A DNA stretch of 26,195 nucleotides, from positions 1 through 26,195 of the forward strand of contig JASLXP010000273.1 of assembly GCA_030740295.1 (NCBI GenBank), in the 5' to 3' direction. Shown here one piece after another: positions 1 through 8,464 of this stretch (positions within the stretch are counted from its first letter, which is position 1; every line of letters starts with the position of its first letter). A program made the position numbers and the translations under genes. The notes under the pieces are model-generated. The model searched no databases and was not told the DNA's origin. It saw nothing but the letters and a program-made list of their open reading frames with translations. Source of the DNA: Planctomycetota bacterium (lineage in GTDB: Bacteria > Planctomycetota > PUPC01 > JACPCR01).

Positions 1-2
1 AC

Positions 3-1235
3 AACGTCCACACGCCGATTCAGCCTTACAGGAAACGGGTAGAGCACTACAAGACCAAAGCGGAAGAGCTGTACAAGGGCAAGGATGCTCCAGCACCAAG
101 AAACGAACGGTTCTCGGGTACCTCCAGGATGCGTCAGGACAATGCAGCTTACGCGTCCATGGTCGCCGCAGTGGATGACAGTGTTGGTGCAATCCTCAAA
201 TCGCTCGAGGATTTGAGACTGGCCGAGAATACCGTGGTTATTTTCTTCTCTGACAACGGCGGGCTCTGTACGCTGCGATCAGCAGGCCCAACCAGCAATC
301 TGCCCCTGCGTGCCGGCAAAGGCTGGCTCTATGAAGGCGGCGTCCGAGAACCGATGATAATCCGCGCTCCCGGCGTGACACGGCCTGGTAGCGTCACGGA
401 CGAACCGGCCGTCAGCATGGATTTCTTCCCAACGATGCTCGATCTGGCGGGGCTGCCATCGACGCCGGACAGGCACGTGGACGGCAAAAGTCTCGTTCCC
501 GTCCTCAAGGGAGACGCTCTCCCACAACGGGACCTTTACTGGCACTATCCTCACTATCACGGCTCGAACTGGCGACCCGGCGCATCCATCCGATCCGGTG
601 ATTGGAAGCTGATCGAGTTCTATGAGAGTGACGAGGTAGAACTTTTTAATCTGAAAGATGATCTCGGAGAGCACAAGGATCTCAGCAAGACGAATCCGGA
701 AAAAACTCAAGAGCTCCGAGCCAAACTTCGCACATGGCAGAAGAGCATGAATGCGACGATGCCGCAGCCTAATCCCAAATATGATCCGAATGCCACCGCA
801 CCGCCCAAAGGCTGGGGCAGACGTAAACCGAGGGCTGACCTGACGAAGAAGCCTGCGGAACTGAAGCTGAAGGGCGCGAAGATTCGAGCGTCGAGTCACG
901 AGACAGGAAACTTTGCAGAGAATGCCTTCGACGGGAACATGAGAACCCGCTGGGCGGCGAACGGCGGCACGGTACCCCAGTGGTGGATGCTGGAACTGCC
1001 GAAAGAGAATGATGCGAAAGAACTCACAATCCACTGGCAGAACAACACCTGGTTCAAATACGTTGTGGAGGTCTCACTGGATGGGAAGGCGTGGCGCAAG
1101 AGTGGCGAGGAACAAAGTGAGGAGAAGAGCCGCGTCAACAAGCATGACCTCGAGGGCTCGTTCAGGTTTCTCAGAATTAACGTGAGTGCATTGGGAGCTG
1201 GTTGGGTATCGGTCAGAGAGATCGTGCTGAAGTAA
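3..1235 (+). CDS. Sulfatase with C-terminal F5/8 type C (discoidin) domain, 5' end outside window
   Basis: The reading frame is already open at base 3 with sulfatase-like residues (NVHTPIQPY), so the true start and the formylglycine motif lie upstream of the window. The visible part has the alkaline-phosphatase-fold metal motif FFSDNGG, the '[16 protein letters not shown]' stretch common in arylsulfatases, and the typical C-terminal '[10 protein letters not shown]...[11 protein letters not shown]' ending. After a Pro/Lys-rich linker, roughly the last 120 residues (from [16 protein letters not shown]) look like an F5/8 type C carbohydrate-binding domain. The family hydrolyses sulfate esters, often of polysaccharides, and is usually exported; export cannot be checked here. 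An internal ATG at 129 exists but is not the start, because homology continues upstream of it. Substrate unknown. Confidence 0.9.
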   Translation, partial: NVHTPIQPYRKRVEHYKTKAEELYKGKDAPAPRNERFSGTSRMRQDNAAYASMVAAVDDSVGAILKSLEDLRLAENTVVIFFSDNGGLCTLRSAGPTSNLPLRAGKGWLYEGGVREPMIIRAPGVTRPGSVTDEPAVSMDFFPTMLDLAGLPSTPDRHVDGKSLVPVLKGDALPQRDLYWHYPHYHGSNWRPGASIRSGDWKLIEFYESDEVELFNLKDDLGEHKDLSKTNPEKTQELRAKLRTWQKSMNATMPQPNPKYDPNATAPPKGWGRRKPRADLTKKPAELKLKGAKIRASSHETGNFAENAFDGNMRTRWAANGGTVPQWWMLELPKENDAKELTIHWQNNTWFKYVVEVSLDGKAWRKSGEEQSEEKSRVNKHDLEGSFRFLRINVSALGAGWVSVREIVLK

Positions 1236-1265
1236 GACATCACCAAGTCCTGGGCGTCTCGGACT

Positions 1266-1358
1266 CGATGCTGGTTACTCGGCTCTTACCAATTTGGCAT
1301 CGGCAGAATAGGCGATAGCCAGCCCCGACGAATGCCTAGCATTCCGCAACCAGCATCG
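1266..1358. repeat. 11-bp perfect inverted repeat in convergent intergenic region
   Basis: CGATGCTGGTT at 1266-1276 is matched by its exact reverse complement AACCAGCATCG at 1348-1358, with about 71 bp between them. The pair lies between the convergent sulfatase and ammonium transporter genes. It may be the ends of a small inserted element or a long-range RNA stem. No target duplication was noticed. Confidence 0.4.
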
Positions 1359-1382
1359 GCTCCATTTAAAACTAGAACAGGC

Positions 1383-1400
1383 GGCCGGACTTCTCCGGCC
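1383..1400 (-). terminator. Probable intrinsic terminator of the ammonium transporter gene
   Basis: A perfect 7-bp stem (GGCCGGA / TCCGGCC) with a 4-nt loop lies about 31 bp beyond the amt stop codon. On the minus strand it is followed within about 10 nt by a T-rich stretch (TTCTAGTTTTAAAT). The T tract is interrupted, so termination strength is uncertain. It could also serve the convergent sulfatase gene. Confidence 0.5.
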
Positions 1401-1431
1401 ACCCGTTCTCGAGGGCATGGGGGTATGCCGT

Positions 1432-2805
1432 TTACTTTATGCCTTCGTAGGCGTGCATTCCGTGTTCGCTGAGGTCGAGTCCACCTTCTTCTTCTTCAGG
1501 TGAGACACGCAGCATTCCGATGCTCTTCAGAATGAAGAAAAGGACGAACATCGTGACGAAGGCCCAAATCGGGATGACCACCGAGCCAAGGATCTGTGCA
1601 CCCATCGGATGGCCGCCGAAGATGCCCGTGGCGAGGCCGCCCCAGACACCGCAGAGGCCATGGACCGGCCAGGCGCCGACCGGGTCGTCAATCTTGAGAG
1701 CTTCGAGCATCAGGATACCGACAACCACAAGGACGCCGGCAACAGCGCCAATGATGATGGCTTCTACGTTGGTGACGGAGTCGCAGTTGGCCGTGATGCC
1801 GACGAGGCCGGCTAGTGCACCGTTGAGTGACATGGACAGATCCGGCTTACCGAATCTAACCCAGCCAACGAGCATGGCCAGCACGACGCCCGCGGCGGCT
1901 GCAAGTGTGGTGTTAACTGCGATGAGCATGGTGGCGTTGGTATTCGCACCGTCGGAGAAGGCGAGCTGACTGCCGGGGTTAAATCCATACCAGCCTACCC
2001 AGAGGATGAACACACCGAGTGCGGCGAGTGGCAGGTTGTGGCCCGGCATCGGGCGGGGCTTCCCATCGACAAACTTGCCCTTCCTTGCGCCAAGGACGAT
2101 GGCGCCGGCGAGCCCCGCAAAGCCTCCGACCGCGTGCACAACAAGTGATCCTGCAAAATCATAAAAGCCCTTTTCATTGAGCCAGCCGCCACCCCACTTC
2201 CACATGCCACTGATCGGATACACAAAGGCAGTCAGCACGACACTGTAAACCAGGTAAGCGCTGAATTTCATACGGCCGGCAACTGCGCCTGATACGATCG
2301 TGGCAGCGGTGGCGGCAAATACGACCTGGAAGAAAAAGTCGACCTGTGGGTGAAGTGTTCCTGCTCCCGGGGTAGGAGCGGCTTCAGAAACGCCGAATCC
2401 GGCAAAGCCGAAGAACTTGCCCGCATAGTCATCACCCGGATACATGAGGCTGAAACCCACGGCCCAGAACAGCAGGGCCCCGATACTCAGGTCGAGCAGG
2501 TTTTTCATCAGGATGTTGACGGTGTTCTTGGACGAATTGAAACCGGACTCCACCATGGCGAATCCGGCTTGCATGAACAACACCAGGACCGCACAACCAA
2601 ACAGGAATAGATTGTCAATCGCATACTGAACTTCAGGCAACTCTGTCGCGGCTGCCTCCTCCGCGCCGACAACGCCCATGGACAAGGCGAACAGTCCCAG
2701 GGCAGTGCCGGAAAGTACTGTGTGCTTGGCCACTCGCGCGAGGCTGAACTTGCCCTTACAGGGGCTCTTCAGCGGTTCGAGTTTCTGAGGAATAAAGTGT
2801 GACAT
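1432..2805 (-). CDS. amt: Ammonium transporter (Amt/MEP/Rh family)
   Basis: 457 residues, close to the usual length for exported-type Amt proteins. It conducts ammonium/ammonia through the inner membrane. The first ~45 residues resemble a signal peptide ending in 'GVVGAEEA', as in many Amt proteins with a cleaved leader. About eleven hydrophobic segments follow. The twin pore histidines are visible at H224 (VHAVGGFAG) and H382 (PVHGLCGVWGG), and the Amt signature region 'QAGFAMVESGFNSSKN' is present. I chose ATG at 2805 rather than the longer frame to 2889 because GGAGG (2816-2820) and GAGAGG (2808-2813) lie just upstream on the minus strand and homology begins after it. No glnB/glnK gene is adjacent in the window. 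Two dyads 130-170 bp upstream may regulate it. Confidence 0.95.
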   Translation of the reverse strand: MSHFIPQKLEPLKSPCKGKFSLARVAKHTVLSGTALGLFALSMGVVGAEEAAATELPEVQYAIDNLFLFGCAVLVLFMQAGFAMVESGFNSSKNTVNILMKNLLDLSIGALLFWAVGFSLMYPGDDYAGKFFGFAGFGVSEAAPTPGAGTLHPQVDFFFQVVFAATAATIVSGAVAGRMKFSAYLVYSVVLTAFVYPISGMWKWGGGWLNEKGFYDFAGSLVVHAVGGFAGLAGAIVLGARKGKFVDGKPRPMPGHNLPLAALGVFILWVGWYGFNPGSQLAFSDGANTNATMLIAVNTTLAAAAGVVLAMLVGWVRFGKPDLSMSLNGALAGLVGITANCDSVTNVEAIIIGAVAGVLVVVGILMLEALKIDDPVGAWPVHGLCGVWGGLATGIFGGHPMGAQILGSVVIPIWAFVTMFVLFFILKSIGMLRVSPEEEEGGLDLSEHGMHAYEGIK

Positions 2806-3332
2806 AACCTCTCTACCTCCGGTGATAAATAAAATGGCAATGGAAGATTTCTGATCTCGCCGTGCTACGTTCCTGGCACTCAGAGTCAAAACTCATGCCA
2901 GTTCGGGGGCCTTCTGCACACCTGACTTTTAACCAATTAAGTTCAAGGAACTTGGCACTGACATTTGCCAAACAGGACTCGGACCCATGCGCACTTTCCT
3001 ACACTCAAGTCGCGCAATAAGATTGCATTCGCCTTACAAGTGAGCGATTCGCGTGCATGTAAAGCGCAAAGATCGCACGCCGGTTGAATTGCCCTGATAT
3101 ATCTGCCCACGTTTGCCGCGCGCGTCCTGTTTTGCGCGAGCCTTTAAGATCCATTGGCCGGTCCACAGCCTCCTTCGTTCTCACACTCAGCCGCGCTGTC
3201 TGCATTCGGCAGTTCTCGCACTTCGTCTTTACCTTGACTCGCTCACCTGCTAAAAGGGCACTGCTGGCTCTCCCGTCGCGGAGCGTCAAAGCCAATCCGC
3301 CCCCACCAGAGTTCCACTTCGGATGATCAACG
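2806..3332. other. Divergent intergenic region between amt and the GH123-like gene
   Basis: A 527-bp stretch without a credible gene. Open frames here have no recognisable protein features and run antisense into neighbours. It must hold the promoters of both divergent genes, but I cannot pick clear -35/-10 boxes. The only ordered signal is the pair of dyads at 2939-2971. Confidence 0.5.
2939..2971. promoter_or_regulatory. Two overlapping dyads upstream of amt, candidate operators
   Basis: AAGTTC-AAG-GAACTT (2939-2953) is directly followed by, and shares two bases with, TTGGCA-N8-TGCCAA (2952-2971). Both are perfect six-base inverted repeats, which is the form expected of dimeric repressor or activator sites. 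They lie about 135-165 bp upstream of the amt start and about 360 bp from the divergent gene. The second dyad resembles a sigma-54 promoter, but the GG-GC spacing is 11 rather than 10. The binding factor is unknown. Confidence 0.35.
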
Positions 3333-6122
3333 ATGTCACCGTATCTGTTCACTCTCCTCATTGCTCCTTCGCTCGCGCAGCAGACAGTCCTGGTCAACGA
3401 TTTCGAGACCAAGGATGAGCTTCGGCATTGGGACATCAATGCGGGCAAGCCAACGCTCGTGACTGAAGGCGTCACCCGCGGGAAACGGGCCCTGCAGATC
3501 GTGTTCGATCCCAAGGCCAGGTACTCCCCCGCATACATGTACTGGAATCGGGTCCGGCGGAACTGGTCGCCGCACGATGCCCTGGTCGTTGATGTTTTCA
3601 ATCCCAACGGACGACCCATTCGAGGAAGTGTCCTCATCGCCGACCAGGCATGGAAGGACAACCGCAGCAGTTACTGGAACAGGCATAACGGGAGCACATC
3701 CTTTCCTCCGGGCAAATCACAATGGACAATCTCGGTCGACGGCCTGTATCGCGGCGAGGCCGGGAGCCGCAATAACGACATCAAACGGAATATCGATTCG
3801 GACAGCATCGTTCGTATGGATTTCGGTTTCGGCGGGCGCGGCGAAACGGGTCGGGTCATCATCGACAATATCCGCTTTGTGAAAATTGCCAGGCCGGCCG
3901 GAGTCTGGGCCTTTGACTTCGGGCCGCCCAGCCAGCCGACCATGCTTGCCTGGACCGCGATTTCTAATCTCACACGCTACAAAGCCAAAACAAAGTTCGG
4001 ATGGTTGAATCAGAACCCGTGGCAGGGCGCTGCACGGGATACGACTTTTGGCACGCCGCTCACCCAGGATTTCTGCGAGGCCAGCGGGTACAGCTTCCGC
4101 GTGGAAACCGGGCCCGGAAAGTTCAAAGTAATGGTCATCTACGAAAACTGCGGTTACTGGGGCGGCGAACAGGCCCGGCACTCCAAGCGAAGCATCCTTG
4201 CCAACGGCCAGCAGGTCTGGCAGGAAATCCGACAGCACGGAGGAGCGCACGCGCTTTATCGATTCGAAAATGTCGAGCCAGTGGGCGTTGACATCTGGGA
4301 TACCTACATGGCATCCGAGCTGGTCAAACCGGTCACTTTCGACGCGGCCGCAAAGAACGGCTCGATCATACTTCGTTTCGAAGCGGACAGAGCATGGGGA
4401 AGCAAGCTCTCAGGTATTGCCATCCACAAGGTCGATGATGCCGTGTCAGCAAAGTGGCTCGCAGGGCAGATGGACGCCCTCGCCACGGAGTTCCGCCGCA
4501 AGGCCGCCAATCTTGATCCGCAGACAGAAACGCCAGCGGAATGGCGAAAACGAGACCTCATCGTCTGGCCAGTCACCATAGAAGAAACGGTCACTCCGGA
4601 TTCTCTTCCCACGGCATTGACAGAAAAGACCGCCGTCACTCGAATAGCCGCACGAGGGGAGTTTGAGCCTTTCTGTATCGCGGTTCGTCCCACGAGGGAT
4701 TTCAAAGACTGCAGTATTGAGCTCTCGCCGTTTAAAGGACCTGGCAAGCTCGACGCCAAAGCGCAGGTTGTCCGTTACAACACGAGCCGTGGCTTCGGCA
4801 ATATTGCATATCACATTCGCCCGCACACTTTGAGAAACCAGCGGCAACTCGATCTCCCGGCGGATGTGACACGCCAGTTCATCGTGACGGCAAACATTCC
4901 TGCGACAGCCGCGGCGGGCGATTATTCTGCAAGCCTCGACATCATTGCTTCAGACAAGACGAAGCTGGCCAGCATCCCGCTCAACCTCAAAGTCAGCCCG
5001 GTCGTCATCAATCGTGATACCGATTACATCATGGGCTTCTTCGGGCTGATGCCCCCGTGGTTGCTCAACAAAGATCAGCAATGGCAACACCTGGAAGAAA
5101 CGCTCGTCCTGCTGAAAGAACACGGCATGAACGGCCTCTGCGGCGGGCCGAGCTGGACTCTCGCCGGGTGGAATAAAGGCGAGCCGCAAATCAATTACGG
5201 GGAGGTGGATCGTTTCTTCGCACTGCTCAAGAAACATGGCTTTACCCGAGCCATCAATGGTTATGGCGGGCTCCGCTTCAAGGGCCTCCACTACCGTTAC
5301 CAGAAAGGGAAGGAGGCTGCCAAGGTGGAAAAGGAATCAGGCATGCCTTACGAGGAAGCCTTCCTCAAAGCCTGGGAGGCCGTGCACAAGCATGGCCGTC
5401 AGAACGACTGGCCGACCATTTTCTACGCCATGTGTGACGAGACCCGGGTGCGCGAGGTGGCAGAGCGGGAGCTCGAATTTATGAAGCTGATGGCCAGGGC
5501 GAGCGCGAAGTATCCAGAGACCGTGCGGACCAGCGGCAGTTACAGCGTTCACTTCCGGGCGAGACCTCAGGACAAAGAGGATCTTCTTTTCTGGCATCAG
5601 CGCTTCTTTGAAAACCTTGACATCAACTCGCTCAACAACCATGACCAGTCCGTCATGGACGAAGCGAAGAAGCTGAATCGTGAGATCCATATCTATAATC
5701 AGGGACGCTCGCGCTACAGCTTTGGGCTCTATCAGTGGAGCGAATACCGCAAAGGCGTCACCGCTCGCTGGCAATGGCATCTGAACATCCTGCATGGTTA
5801 TCAGTATTTTGATCTCGACGGCCGCGAGCCGGACAACGCTATGATCTGTTACGGCCTGAAAGGCATCTACCCGACCATCAGCTTCGAGCGTTGCCGCGAA
5901 GGCGCAGAGGATTTCTACCTCTACCAAACCCTCTGGAATCGCATCCAGGTAGCGAAAGGACGGACAGGAACTCCGAAGACCACGGTCGCAATTGTCGCAG
6001 CAGAAAAGCTCCTGGAAGACGCCATCTCCAAGGTAGAGATCAACCAGCGCAAGGGACTCGAAGGGTTTGACGCAGACACATTCAAAATCAAAGTGCTGGA
6101 CGCGATCCAGAGCCTTCAGTAG
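3333..6122 (+). CDS. Secreted multidomain GH123-like glycoside hydrolase (DUF4091-type C-terminus)
   Basis: 929 residues. A short signal peptide is visible (MSPYLFTLLIAPSLAQQ), so the product is probably exported. Residues ~20-190 form a beta-rich jelly-roll-like domain (VNDFETKDELRHW... VIIDNIRFVKI) of the carbohydrate-binding type. Residues ~195-370 look like a second beta-sandwich. From ~410 onward the protein resembles GH123 / DUF4091 enzymes: a beta-domain (FEPFCIAVRPTRDFKDC), then a barrel with 'MGFFGLMPPW' and 'FYAMCDETR'. The adjacent acid pair D702-E703 matches the Asp-Glu pair used by GH123 N-acetyl-beta-galactosaminidases in substrate-assisted catalysis. The end 'CYGLKGIYPTISFERCREGAEDFYLYQTL' is typical of DUF4091. 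GalNAc activity is inference; the fold assignment is moderate. It lies 37 bp before a sulfatase on the same strand, suggesting joint attack on a sulfated glycan. Confidence 0.7.
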   Translation: MSPYLFTLLIAPSLAQQTVLVNDFETKDELRHWDINAGKPTLVTEGVTRGKRALQIVFDPKARYSPAYMYWNRVRRNWSPHDALVVDVFNPNGRPIRGSVLIADQAWKDNRSSYWNRHNGSTSFPPGKSQWTISVDGLYRGEAGSRNNDIKRNIDSDSIVRMDFGFGGRGETGRVIIDNIRFVKIARPAGVWAFDFGPPSQPTMLAWTAISNLTRYKAKTKFGWLNQNPWQGAARDTTFGTPLTQDFCEASGYSFRVETGPGKFKVMVIYENCGYWGGEQARHSKRSILANGQQVWQEIRQHGGAHALYRFENVEPVGVDIWDTYMASELVKPVTFDAAAKNGSIILRFEADRAWGSKLSGIAIHKVDDAVSAKWLAGQMDALATEFRRKAANLDPQTETPAEWRKRDLIVWPVTIEETVTPDSLPTALTEKTAVTRIAARGEFEPFCIAVRPTRDFKDCSIELSPFKGPGKLDAKAQVVRYNTSRGFGNIAYHIRPHTLRNQRQLDLPADVTRQFIVTANIPATAAAGDYSASLDIIASDKTKLASIPLNLKVSPVVINRDTDYIMGFFGLMPPWLLNKDQQWQHLEETLVLLKEHGMNGLCGGPSWTLAGWNKGEPQINYGEVDRFFALLKKHGFTRAINGYGGLRFKGLHYRYQKGKEAAKVEKESGMPYEEAFLKAWEAVHKHGRQNDWPTIFYAMCDETRVREVAERELEFMKLMARASAKYPETVRTSGSYSVHFRARPQDKEDLLFWHQRFFENLDINSLNNHDQSVMDEAKKLNREIHIYNQGRSRYSFGLYQWSEYRKGVTARWQWHLNILHGYQYFDLDGREPDNAMICYGLKGIYPTISFERCREGAEDFYLYQTLWNRIQVAKGRTGTPKTTVAIVAAEKLLEDAISKVEINQRKGLEGFDADTFKIKVLDAIQSLQ

Positions 6123-6159
6123 AGCAGTTCAGCCGAGCCCGAGTGGAAACTAGAGACAA

Positions 6160-7536
6160 ATGATCATGCAACGACGACCCAACATTCTGTTCCTGATGAG
6201 CGACGAGCACCGCGCTGATGTCTCCGGCTTCGGCGGCGATGAAGTTGTCCGAACGCCGGTGCTGGACGAACTTGCCCGGACCGGAGTCGTTTTTCGGAAC
6301 GCTTACACACCTTCACCCATTTGCGTGCCCGGCCGCCAGTGTATGATGTCCGGTCAACTGCCCAGGACCTGCGGGAGCGAAGGCTGGACCGATCTTCCTC
6401 CAAACTATCTGACATTCTCGCGGCACTTTTCCAGGTTCGCTTACGAGACGGTGGCCTGCGGAAAGCTCCACCATAGTGGCGTGGATCAGATGCAGGGATG
6501 GACGCAGCGGCCGGCCGGAGACATCCACGTGGGTGCCGGCTTCATCGAGGGCAAGAACGATGAGGAGTTCAAAAGGTATCAGCGGCCCTTCCGCGAATAC
6601 AAATGGTCGGAGTCCAAAGAAGTGAAAAGGGCCGGAGTCGGACTGAGCCCACCCGTTGTGAAAGACCAGCAGGCTACGGACGCTGCCGTGATGTTCATCC
6701 GGGAGTTCTTCAACAGCCCTTACTACGACCGGGAACAGCATCGGAAGCCATTGATGCTGAAGGTCAGCCTCCTGCAGCCTCACTATCCGTATCAGACAGA
6801 CGATGAGAAGTTCGGCTACTACCTGAACCGGGTCGAACCGTTCCTCAATCAGCAGGTTTCGCGGCATCCGTTCCTGAGCCAGCGCCAGGTTCGTCCGGGA
6901 GTGGACGCGTCGGAGCGTGAGCTCCGACGGGCCACAGCCGCCTACTACGGCATGATCGAGACCATCGATGGTCATTACGGCACGGTGATGAATCTGCTGA
7001 AGCACGTCGGTCAGAATCTCGATGACTGGATCATCGTTTACACCTCCGACCACGGCGAGATGCTGGGCGAGCATGGCATCTGGGAGAAACAGAAATTCTA
7101 CGAAGGCAGCGCACGGGTCCCGCTGATCATCCGGTGGCCAAACGGAATCGATGGCGGCCGCGTCGTCGACGAAAACGTCAACCTGTGCGATCTCTTCGCA
7201 ACGCTGTCCGACCTCGCCGGTCTGCCCGTTCCTGATGGTCTTGACAGTCGAAGCCTCGCGCCGCTCCTGAAAGGCGAGAACGCCGACTGGAATAACGAGA
7301 CCGTCTCTCAATTCGGCCAGACCAACCTGATGATCAAAAGAGACCATCTCAAGTACCACTACTACGGCCCGGACATGCCGGAAGTTTTATTCGATCTGGA
7401 AAAAGACCCGACAGAAGACACTGACTTTATCGACGATCCGCATTACGCCGATGCCCTGGATAAGTTCAGGTGCCGTCTTGGAAGATTGGGGCACGGCCCG
7501 GATGCCAACCCGAACTACGTCAATGCCGGCTACTGA
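6160..7536 (+). CDS. Sulfatase, no signal peptide visible
   Basis: 458 residues, a normal size for type I sulfatases. The N-terminus RPNILFLMSDEHRADVSG carries the first metal site (D15). The formylglycine motif is C55-V-P-G-R59, of the C-x-P-x-R type, followed by 'GQLPRTCG'. The second metal region is 'IVYTSDHGEMLGEHG', and the C-terminus has the usual 'EVLFDLEKDPTEDTDF'. The fourth motif position is Gly instead of the common Ser or Ala. No export signal is seen, so it may act in the cytoplasm on imported sulfated sugars or on choline sulfate-like small molecules; the substrate is unknown. ATG at 6166 is an alternative start. It is probably co-transcribed with the upstream GH123-like gene. 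Confidence 0.93.
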   Translation: MIMQRRPNILFLMSDEHRADVSGFGGDEVVRTPVLDELARTGVVFRNAYTPSPICVPGRQCMMSGQLPRTCGSEGWTDLPPNYLTFSRHFSRFAYETVACGKLHHSGVDQMQGWTQRPAGDIHVGAGFIEGKNDEEFKRYQRPFREYKWSESKEVKRAGVGLSPPVVKDQQATDAAVMFIREFFNSPYYDREQHRKPLMLKVSLLQPHYPYQTDDEKFGYYLNRVEPFLNQQVSRHPFLSQRQVRPGVDASERELRRATAAYYGMIETIDGHYGTVMNLLKHVGQNLDDWIIVYTSDHGEMLGEHGIWEKQKFYEGSARVPLIIRWPNGIDGGRVVDENVNLCDLFATLSDLAGLPVPDGLDSRSLAPLLKGENADWNNETVSQFGQTNLMIKRDHLKYHYYGPDMPEVLFDLEKDPTEDTDFIDDPHYADALDKFRCRLGRLGHGPDANPNYVNAGY

Positions 7537-7562
7537 AGTTAAGTATTCGCCGCCGTCAGTGC

Positions 7563-7576
7563 CTCACTTCGGTGAG
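7563..7576 (+). terminator. UUCG-tetraloop hairpin after the sulfatase gene
   Basis: CTCAC-TTCG-GTGAG gives a perfect 5-bp stem closed by an extra-stable cUUCGg loop, 27 bp after the sulfatase stop. No T run follows, so it may protect the mRNA 3' end or terminate only weakly. Confidence 0.35.
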
Positions 7577-7654
7577 TATGCATCGGTGGACATCACGGGC
7601 GATTTCACGCTTCCACAGTAACCCGAAGCACGCACACCCTAACCTTTCGAAAAA

Positions 7655-8464
7655 GTGAATCTACTTTCGAGTGAACCTCTAGTTCAATTCCTTGAAGAAA
7701 TCAGGGCTGGAAAAACAGAGGCCCTATGCGATCTTGCTGCTCCGGAATTTGGTGAAGGCGAAGACACATCTCTACAACTCCTGCACTGGCTTCAGGGCGA
7801 GATTCTCAGTGAGCCCCTGATCGTCTTAATGCATCGTATGGTGGCCGAATTTGTGTGCCGCAATTTTCTGCTGTCGGAAAGCGGCTTGAATCCTCTTCAG
7901 CCGAGCGAGTTCTCTGCGGCCGCTCTTGTCTGTGCAGCTTTTCAAAATTCTCAATCGAGTCCCAATGTCCAAATCGCTTGCATGGAACTGATGGATGCCC
8001 GGGGAATCCAGGATGCGGCCGACATTCTATTCATTCACCTTTTGCTGAGTCCGATCTTCCAGCAGCAGGATGCCAGAAAACAGATCGATACTCACTGGGA
8101 TCTCATCCAGCGGAGCCCGCTAACACGTTTGATCTACCTGGATCGTATAGCGGATAATCCGCACGCGGGAGGTGGGTTGAGGGTGTTTCTGTTCCGCCGT
8201 TCAGGTCCGCAGAGATTACCAAGCCTGGAATGGGCAAGCTTGAGGCTGCTCACCGAGCGTAAAGATTTCAGTGCATTGCGGCCGCTGCTTCAATGGTCTC
8301 TCGATGCGCTTCACCGAATGCCTCCCGAGCAGCAAACGCTGAGGACCTCTGCCATGGAAAGCCTTGTCGAAGCCCTCGAATTGCACCGGAGAATCCCGGG
8401 GCTTCTCCGCAACCCGAAGCCACACCACCTGGAAGAGCTCCTGATTGAAGTTTCTGATGCCTGA
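7655..8464 (+). CDS. Unrecognised helical protein paired with a MoxR/RavA-type ATPase
   Basis: 269 residues starting with GTG; an in-frame stop lies 15 bp upstream, so this is the earliest start. I do not recognise a family. The sequence is leucine-rich and apparently mostly alpha-helical, with no signal peptide or transmembrane segment, so a soluble cytoplasmic protein is likely. It has no cysteine motif or catalytic signature that I can see. The 3' end overlaps the AAA+ ATPase start by 8-20 bp, which indicates translational coupling and a shared function. MoxR-type ATPases commonly work with a VWA-domain partner; this protein lacks an obvious MIDAS motif (DxSxS), so it is not a typical VWA partner. 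It may be an adaptor or substrate of the ATPase. No clear ribosome-binding site is visible. Confidence 0.7.
   Translation: MNLLSSEPLVQFLEEIRAGKTEALCDLAAPEFGEGEDTSLQLLHWLQGEILSEPLIVLMHRMVAEFVCRNFLLSESGLNPLQPSEFSAAALVCAAFQNSQSSPNVQIACMELMDARGIQDAADILFIHLLLSPIFQQQDARKQIDTHWDLIQRSPLTRLIYLDRIADNPHAGGGLRVFLFRRSGPQRLPSLEWASLRLLTERKDFSALRPLLQWSLDALHRMPPEQQTLRTSAMESLVEALELHRRIPGLLRNPKPHHLEELLIEVSDA

Noticed and set aside
279..1034. Long antisense frames inside the sulfatase and other GC-rich genes
   Set aside because: They lie opposite genes with clear family signatures and have low-complexity, Arg-rich composition typical of shadow frames.
2952..2968. Sigma-54 promoter (TGGCAC...TTTGC) upstream of amt
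   Set aside because: The GG-to-GC spacing is 11 bp instead of the required 10, on either strand; the symmetric dyad explains the similarity.
3084..3326. 80-residue plus-strand frame before the GH123-like gene
   Set aside because: No ribosome-binding site or family features; composition resembles non-coding DNA.
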